Positions 57,627 to 64,000 of a stretch of DNA of 64,000 bases are shown in pieces. The position numbers were made by a program, and so were the translations under genes. The stretch's first letter is position 1; each line of letters opens with the position of its first letter. The notes under the pieces were generated by a model, which searched no databases, was not told the DNA's origin, and saw nothing but the letters and a program-made list of their open reading frames with translations. The stretch comes from Pyrenopolyporus hunteri (lineage: Eukaryota; Ascomycota; Sordariomycetes; Xylariales; Hypoxylaceae), in assembly GCA_902806595.1 (NCBI GenBank), contig CADCXC010000005.1:186001-250000 (forward strand). Reading direction: 5' to 3'.

Positions 57627-58983
57627 TTATGCCTGCGTGATGATGTCGGGTAGCCCTAACCCGACGCTTTCCTCCGAGAGCGCCACGCCGTGATCAACTT
57701 CTAGTACCTCCTTATGGAAGCGCCCCTCTTCCATCTCCTCCTTCATCATCCGGGAAGCGCTCTCGCTGAGGCTCATCCGTTCTTCCGGTGTAGGAGAAGG
57801 GAGCGAAACTGAGCCAGCAACGGACAGGATGGATTCCACATTCTTCTGGTACGAATCAGGAGTATGTGCGAGGGATAGCTGCGTAGTATCGGTTACGTCG
57901 GATTGTGTGAGTATATCCCAAGTTACGGATCCGGTAACCAAACTATTTCCCAATTGACTGTCCGAAAATTCGACGTGCTCCGTCTCAACCGTCTGCTCCT
58001 CATCGATGGACGAGCCATTCGAAGATAGTAGTGAGGACCGAGAGGTTAGATTATGGGAGTGGTATGCGTCCGGCTGAGATCATCGTTAATAGAAGCCAGA
58101 AAAGAATACAGGTCGGAATATCATACCCAAGGCACGGCTCTTAGGCCAATATTTCTGAGTCTGTCCGGATGAATAACCGGCCTATTTCTACCGAGGTGGA
58201 AGCCGAAGCCGGTAGCTGCAGTAGGCGGTATGTCACCATTTGCGATACCGTCTAGACTCAGGTAGGATCTAGTATGCGCTGAAGGACGGCATCTCTGACA
58301 GCATTTATACTGACATTCCTCGGGCTGGCTAGGGACCCAGGGCTTCGTGCCCTCGACGTTGAATCCTGGAGGGGGCGATATTGAATGTGACGCTCGTCTG
58401 GCAGCGTCAAGGACCTATTCCATACGTTAGCATATATAGTACTAGTAGGCTTAGATATAAACCAAACCTGCTCCCTCTGCGCTAGGATGATGAGAATCTG
58501 GTGAGGCGTGTAGGTCTTCAACTGCTCGGCCGTGATTTCCTTAAATAAGCTAAATTTATCCGACCTGCTCTCGGGACTTCGAGGTCGAACCCTCAACTCC
58601 CTAGCAAAAGAGGCGCCAAGGAGGTCGAAGCTCACCTAGTGAGGTCTGGTCAGCCATTACACGTAGCCTGAGAAGTTAATGAAGCAACCTACCAGGCGAC
58701 CCTTTGCGATAGCATCTTCAATTAGCAATTCCCGATCCTCGGTGCAACGCCAGAGCCATCCCTACTGGCCCGGCTGACGGCATATACAGCACACGTGAGT
58801 GGGGTCGAATAGGCGTGTCATGGTCGTATGAGTGCACGATGGCCGAAAGTGCGGAGTCTGGGGCTGCTGGAGATTTGTTGCCGAATAGCTCGCCGGCGGG
58901 GAAGGCAACGGGGTTGCCTGAAGCGCCGGGACGGACTGCTGCGCTTGGCCATCCATGGCGTGACCGGCAGTATGCGGACACAT
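57627..58983 (-). CDS. Conserved Cys-rich fungal protein, interrupted by one in-frame amber codon
   Basis: Four minus-strand exons, all joined in phase 0, are 58983-58693, 58635-58468, 58414-58127 and 58073-57627. The introns are 57, 53 and 53 nt with GTAGGT, GTTTGG and GTATGA donors and CTAAC/TTAAC branch points. They give 397 codons including a TAG at 58764-58762. Before the stop is a Cys motif (THVCCICRQPGQ); directly after it the same frame continues GWLWRCTEDRELLIEDAIAK into well-formed exons. These include PPPGFNVEGTKPWVPSQ and CQYKCCQRCRP, IANGDIPPTAATGFGFHL and a C-terminal PSPTPEERMSLSESASR. I recall this layout from uncharacterised Sordariomycete proteins; function is unknown, and the Cys clusters suggest metal binding. 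Everything except the amber codon looks functional. A recent nonsense mutation (for example CAG to TAG) or a sequencing error is likelier than recoding. The start may instead be the ATG at 58956. Confidence 0.7.
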
Positions 58984-60942
58984 GCCGAAAGAAAGATGCT
59001 GAATAGAATGTGTCGAAGTTTGTTTTCCGATGATATCAAGTTTGCTGTTAAGGAGGGGAATGAGAGGCGGGCTCTAGATTATCGAGGCAACAAAACCGCG
59101 AGTTGGACGCGTCTGAAGTGACCAAGGGGTTTAATTCCCCGAGTATTGATGCTAATCAAGCGATGTTGACGAGAGAGAAAAGCATATTACAATGCTTCCG
59201 GAAATAGGAACCAAAGTAATTGAAAACTCGCGAGCTAAAACCCAAACTCGCAACGAATGCTATGGATTGGAGTAAGTGGATGTTGAAGTGGATGCGAATT
59301 GCAAAGAGAACGGATGGGGACGATGGGTGACAAGGTTGTTTTCTTGGGTCGATGAACCATTACCTAAGGTAGGGGTAAAAACATGTTGTATCTACCTACC
59401 TAGGTACCTGGGTATTCGTACTGTGGTTGTCCGCGTACGGAAGGTACCGCCCACCTACGTGCCCGGGTACCCGTGTAGAAATACATAAGCGTGGGTGGCT
59501 GTTTTGAATTAGAACGCTTAGAGAGGGAGAGCAAACTCTAAGTTGCATTTCGGCTAACGCATATATATACCAAAAACTTCAAGAGCTCTTATTAGATGAG
59601 TACCTAGGTAGGTAGGTAGGTACCTATGTGAAGTTATCCCCAATGATGTCGTCCTCCCCTCACTTCCCCCTCCCCCTCCCCTCCTCCACGAATTGCTTCC
59701 TCTCCGCTTCCGAGCCCGTGGGCCGTGTCGTGTGTTTAAACCCTACGATGACAATAGTAATAGTACATGTCGGTCATACCGTCTTTTCACGCCCACCTGA
59801 ATGCGTAAACGGGATGCATTAGTGGCGTGATAAGCCCTGTACTCGTACCTGAAAGGTTATCCGTATCCTGTCAGCTTACCAATTGGACGATAATTCTCCT
59901 AGGTGTGCACTTAAAGAGTATTCTGGGCAGTCAAATGCAGGTGGTTTTTAGTGGTTTCAGTGGCTCTTACTGCGTGGTAGAGTGGCTCCAGTGGGTTCCA
60001 AGTGGCTCTATACAGTGGCTCTAATGGTCATAGTGGTCCTCGTGGTACCTATTTCATGGCTCTCTCTCTCTTTTAGGCTTTTTGGTACATGCGCACTCGT
60101 ACTGAAGTAGAAGTGACTTGACGGGATATGACGGGACAAAGAATCGACCGGGCCATCGAGCCAATGAAAAGGCTGGGGGAAGGTCCAAGGTCAGATAGAT
60201 CGAGCCCCGAATTATTTTTGTGGACCGCAGCTGTCGTGCAGCAACGCCCCCCTTTGATCCCCCTTGGCTGCCTTCTTGTGCTCCTAAAAAAGCAAGGGGG
60301 ATCCACCAATACCTGGACGGACCTGGTCGCGACCGCGAGCAAATGAGAGGAAGTAAACGAGAGCGCAAAGCTGGGCCAAATAGCGAAGGTGCCCAGATGC
60401 CCAGGTGCCCAGGTGCTGGCGGCCCCCCCCAGACGCCTGACTGTTGTCCAACCTCATCCTCACCAACCTCCTCCACAATCTAACTTGTCTATCTTTGTCC
60501 ATCTACACCACGCCCCGACACACACACCACACTCTCCGATGAGCATCGAGACAGAGAGAGAGACCCGCAATTTCCCTCTCTTCTGGTGACCACTGTTCCC
60601 TCATCGAGAATGCGAGCGACACTTTCTCTCATTTGCTTGAAACCCGTTCTAGTTTGGTAGACGTTCTATCTCGTTCCGTCTCTGCCATTTGCCCCGTCTG
60701 AATAATCTTGCCGAGGCCCCTGCTCAGCTCAAAAGGTAAACAAATCAATTGACTCTGCCACATTTTCTCGTACCCGCCGTCAATGCTCAGAGAAAAATGA
60801 CCTGCCCTCTACCCGCACATCTATCACTAACGTGATTCCTGCCCAGAATAACCAGAATAACCAGAATACTCAAAAGTATTCCCGTCTAGTTTCGTCTCTC
60901 GTCGATTTAATAATAAGAGAGGCCCAAAAATTCAAGGCGATC
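58984..60942. other. Intergenic; long CT-rich leader of the Mpv17-type gene at right
   Basis: TAGGTACC-type motifs are at 59393-59410 and 59599-59622. GTGGCTC-like imperfect units lie at 59938-60050, and ATAACCAG is repeated three times at 60845-60868. From about 60430 the plus strand is pyrimidine-rich up to the ATG at 60943. No gene is supported. Confidence 0.5.
59938..60050. repeat. Imperfect GTGGCTC-type repeat
   Basis: About nine degenerate units of the form (A)GTGG(C/T)T(C/T) are spaced 10-14 bases apart. Confidence 0.6.
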
Positions 60943-61914
60943 ATGTCGCTCAAGATCGAGAAAGAGACGATCCGCCATGCGACCGAGACTGTCGGCGGCC
61001 CTCTCGCGACCATCCCTCGCGACGGCCCCCTCCCAGGAACAACCGGACGACACCCCATCGCAGAGGCGATCGGTACCGCGATCACCGGAGGCAAGAGGAA
61101 TGCCGGAACGAGGGGCTACTTGATGGTATGTCGTCGTCTTTTGTCTTTTTTACCTTTCGTTTTCCTCACTGTGCGAGACCCGCTGTGGTACAATGGATTG
61201 ACACGTTGGGCTCGCAGGCGTACATCAACGAGCTAGAGAGAAACCCTCTGCGAACGAAGATGCTGACGGCCGGAACCCTCGCCGGCCTTCAAGAACTTCT
61301 CGCCTCGTGGCTCGCGAAAGACCGCAATAAGCACGGAAACTATTTCACGGCTCGAGTCCCAAAGATGGCGGCCTATGGCGCCCTGGTCAGCGCGCCCCTA
61401 GGCCACTTCCTGATCTGGTGCCTCCAGAAAACCTTCAAGGGCCGCACGAGTCTCCGTGCCAAGATTCTCCAGATTCTCATTAGCAACTTTATCGTAAGTA
61501 CCCCATCCCAGCGTCCGACACCCTGCAAAAAACTGACGTGCATCCACCTAGGTCGCCCCTATTCAAAACTCGGTCTACCTCGTCGCCATGGCCCTCATCG
61601 CCGGCGCCCGAACCTACCACCAGATTCGAGCGACCGTACGCGTCGGCTTCATGAAGGTCATGAAGGTCTCCTGGATCACCTCGCCGCTCTGCCTCGCTTT
61701 CGCACAAGCTTTCCTGCCCGAGGCCGCCTGGGTTCCCTTCTTCAACGTCGTCGCCTTCATCATCGGCACCTACATCAACATGATGACCAAGAAGAAGCGC
61801 CTCGCCGCCCTGCGCAAGAAGCACTTCGGCGATGGACGGTCGGGCTCCGTGCCCGGCGGACGGCCCGAATCCGACTACCCCCCTCCGCCAATTGGACCTA
61901 ACCCGCCATACTAA
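60943..61914 (+). CDS. Mpv17/PMP22-family integral membrane protein
   Basis: The three exons are 60943-61125, 61218-61493 and 61552-61914 (introns 92 and 58 nt; GTATGT and GTAAGT donors; GCAG and CTAG acceptors), all in phase 0. They encode 273 residues. The protein belongs to the Mpv17/PMP22 family of four-helix membrane proteins of peroxisomes or the inner mitochondrial membrane, thought to affect membrane permeability. Visible features are INELERNPLRTKMLTAGTLAG (start of the fold), LGHFLIWCLQKTF, VAPIQNSVYLVAMALIAG and the family's W-x-P-F-x-N region (AAWVPFFNVVAFIIGTYINM), followed by a basic KKKRLAALRKK tail and a Pro-rich end. The N-terminal 60 residues are a hydrophilic extension. Which organelle it serves cannot be decided from the sequence. 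Confidence 0.92.
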
Positions 61915-62452
61915 ACTTTGTCATACTAAATGCCGGGGCGGGGGAAGGTGGTGTTTGGTCGGACGGAATGTGAATATCTGTAGGTATTGAGGATGGTCAG
62001 GGGGGACTTGGCTTGCTCGACTTAATTTTCGGGGATGCTGTTTCACATGACGTCGTATACAAGTAACGATGGAAAATACGGTGGTTTGGGGTATCTTGGG
62101 ACGATCTGTGATGTGTTCAGGAGTATCCGTGCTTATATAATTTGCTTTCGTCCTATTTCCCACAGTGTTAAAATTTCCTCGAGTAGTCCATAAACAAAAG
62201 AAAACATTGAAAAATAAAGTCTCCTTTCCATTGTGATGGGTACGGGTGATGTCGATAGTAAGTAGGCATCATTGACATATATCATATATCCCCCTAAGAC
62301 ACTCACGAAGCAGGTAGTTTAGGCATGAAGGACTGATACGTATAACTTCAAAGGATTCCTATATATATTTACTGAATTCTAACCTGACATTGACTCCCTA
62401 CCTAAAAAGAAATACCCTCTCATATCTCATCAGAAGATCGACATGTCGGCCT
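61915..62452. other. Intergenic, between converging 3' ends
   Basis: Composition becomes AT-rich toward 62380. No gene or strong repeat is seen. Confidence 0.5.
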
Positions 62453-63159
62453 TTACGCAACGGTAAAGTCGACGCAGCTCTCGTAGGTCTGCCTCGCCCC
62501 GTTGCCGTACCACCACCACTGGATAACCTACGCATACACGATACGCCGTTAGAAACTCAACTTCATAACCGTATACACAAGAACCTCGAAAGGCTCCTTG
62601 GATACTTATGTAACTCAAGCAAAGAAGGGGGGGAGGGGAGACTTACACAGTCGCCGCCGACGGAGCACTTGGAGCCGAGGTCCTCGGGGATGGTGACGTC
62701 GAACTTGGTCTGGTTGGCGGGGGTCTGGTGGGCGTAGAACTGGCGCTCGTCGGCGTAGCCGGAGGGCCAGCTGATCAGCGGGGCGCCGACGATGGTGTTG
62801 GTCTTGGTGTCGACGATGGACACGTTGGCGGACCCCGCGTGCGGGATCGTCAGCTGCACCTCGATCGGCACCGTCTGCCCCGGCTTGTACGCCTGCACGT
62901 TGGCCGCGTTGTCCGCGAACTGCAGGCCCCGGCACAGCCACAGGTTGCACGCGTCCCCGTGGTACCCCGTGTCCTTGGCCGCCAGCTCCGGGAGCCCTTC
63001 CACGTGCGACGTCAGGTCCCCCTTGATGTTGTCCACCACGGCCTTCCCGCACGCTGCGACCGAGGCGTCGCCGGGCCCTCGCGGCGTCGGCTTCGTGATT
63101 AGCCCGTGCCCGGATACGGTGGCGGCTAGGGCGGCCAGGGGAAGTAGTTGCGTGCGCAT
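62453..63159 (-). CDS. Secreted LPMO_10/chitin-binding type-4 protein (probable lytic polysaccharide monooxygenase)
   Basis: Exon 1 is 63159-62647 and exon 2 is 62527-62453, joined across a 119-nt intron (GTAAGT donor, CTAAC branch, GTAG acceptor) in phase 0. They encode 195 residues. A signal peptide (MRTQLLPLAALAATVSG) ends directly before His, so the mature protein would begin HGLITKPTPRGPGD. An N-terminal His is the first ligand of a copper histidine brace. The second brace His is likely in GYHGDACNLW or ADERQFYAH, and a conserved IQWWWYGNG...TYESCVDF end is coded by exon 2. The ATG at 63159 was chosen over an upstream non-ATG opening because of this signal peptide. Oxidative cleavage of chitin or another polysaccharide is inferred. 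The exact AA family (AA10-like or AA16-like) was not determined. Confidence 0.85.
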
Positions 63160-64000
63160 TTTGTGTGGTGTAAGTAGGTAGGTACTCAAGTATTAGATTC
63201 GAGCCGGAGACGTGTTGATGGATAAGAGTATATCCCTAATCTTCGAGAGGATCGCAAGGGATTAGCAGGTCGGGACGCTAGTATATGGTTCGTGTCTTCG
63301 ATGTGCCAGCTGGATGGACGGGCTGGGCGAAGAGGGCTCTTATGCGACCGGCTTCGTCTCTGATTCCAAATACTTCCGCTCGGAACCCTGCTTCCCACAG
63401 GGACATTTAATCAAAAACTATATGTCGAGGGGCGTATTATGAGTTTTTTTTGCCTGCTTGCCTGCCGGGCAATATATTCGAAAAGCGAACCTTGCTTCGT
63501 GGGGGTGCCGGCGTCTAGAGTCCATATAGCCGGCAAAATAAGGGGGTAGCGGCACTGGAGTGCGGTTAAAAAGGAGGGCACGCGAAGTCGAAGTCCAGAA
63601 GCCCGAATTCATCAACTCGGACATATTTGACATCAATGGAGAGCGACTAGTCCCTGCATACTTGGGGATATGTTTTCCGCGGAGGGATCTGTTCCCGGCG
63701 GGAGATGATCGACGCAAGAAAACCACTAAAGCGGACGCATTCCTAGCCCTTGAAGCTATCCGGTGCCATGTAGATAAGAATGCTCTGATGAGCTTCTTCT
63801 TACTCGCTAGCACGTAATCACCGAAATGGAAACGCCGAATAGCCTCATTGTTTCATCTGCCATACGCGGGACGAATGGTACTCCAGGCCGTCGACGTTGG
63901 CGTTGGAGTGAAGTTTGATAATAGCCACGACGGGATGCCTGATCGAGAGCTTCGCTTAGAGGTCTGGCTGCAAGAAAAAGGAGACTTCTTGGCCCAATAA
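63160..64000. other. Right edge, no supported gene
   Basis: The first part is the promoter of the LPMO gene. Frames at 63560-63817 (+) and 63418-63813 (-) overlap and have no recognisable domain. A gene continuing past the window cannot be excluded. Confidence 0.45.

Larger units (their letters stand above)
2229..59622. repeat. Dispersed intergenic TAGGTACCTA palindromic motif family
   Basis: Short, self-complementary runs built from TAGG, GGTACC and CCTA recur outside genes. Sites include 2229-2255, 6853-6872, 8563-8582, 9174-9200, 18594-18608, 20461-20480, 24449-24465, 28047-28062, 37387-37700, 40274-40340, 46429-46442, 50446-50460, 57250-57270 and 59599-59622. I see no such long runs inside the coding exons. 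The coordinates give the overall span, not a continuous repeat. Confidence 0.75.

Noticed and set aside
58601..58635. Alternative start ATG at 58657 with a 35-nt intron for the Cys-rich gene
   Set aside because: The intron would be too short and the phase does not match; the exon join 58693/58635 fits perfectly instead.
63560..63817. 85-codon open frame near the right edge
   Set aside because: It begins at a GTG, overlaps an equally long frame on the other strand and has no recognisable motif; too little sequence to judge.

Overview
The window is nuclear DNA of a filamentous ascomycete (Pezizomycotina, most likely a Sordariomycete). The evidence is short introns (47-119 nt, one of 289 nt) with GTAAGT/GTATGT donors and CTAAC/CTAAT branch points, an AT-rich block that looks like repeat-induced point mutation (RIP), a PRP8 gene carrying an intein, and typical fungal families: a POT peptide transporter, GMC oxidoreductases, a T1-type RNase, a HeLo-like/ankyrin NLR-type protein and a chitin-binding-type LPMO. 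All exon boundaries below were placed by reading frame, splice consensus and family motifs. No homology search was run.

Layout. 1-1983 is an extreme AT-rich block in which most surviving C and G sit in CpG. 4.4-18.5 kb is an accessory-looking stretch: a PTR2-type transporter (+), a secreted T1-type RNase (-), a glucose-oxidase-like GMC enzyme (+), a five-exon NLR-like gene with a GC-AG intron (+) and a second GMC enzyme (+). 19.7-28 kb holds a small uncharacterised gene, a fused alpha/beta hydrolase plus capping-enzyme-type cysteine phosphatase (-), an NDUFAF3-type complex I assembly factor (-) and ribosomal protein eL34 (-). eL34 is divergent from PRP8 (+, 28.5-36.9 kb), whose single exon contains a 435-residue intein. 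36.9-43.3 kb and 44.6-54.2 kb are long non-coding stretches rich in TAGGTACC-type motifs and minisatellites, separated by a two-repeat Myb/SANT gene. 54.2-59.0 kb holds an intact ketopantoate reductase gene between a clearly decayed gene and a conserved Cys-rich gene broken by one in-frame amber codon. The end carries an Mpv17/PMP22 membrane protein (+) and a small secreted LPMO-type protein (-).

How the genes relate. The core genes (PRP8, eL34, NDUFAF3, ketopantoate reductase, Mpv17) do not form a pathway. The 4-18 kb group is enriched in secreted or nutrient-related proteins: peptide uptake, extracellular RNase and two secreted FAD oxidoreductases. It also includes one probable self/non-self or signalling protein. 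Nothing in the sequence proves co-regulation. The most unusual items are the PRP8 intein with one LAGLIDADG catalytic Asp replaced by Ala, the hydrolase-phosphatase fusion, the CpG-sparing mutation pattern at the left edge, and the two broken genes around 54-59 kb.
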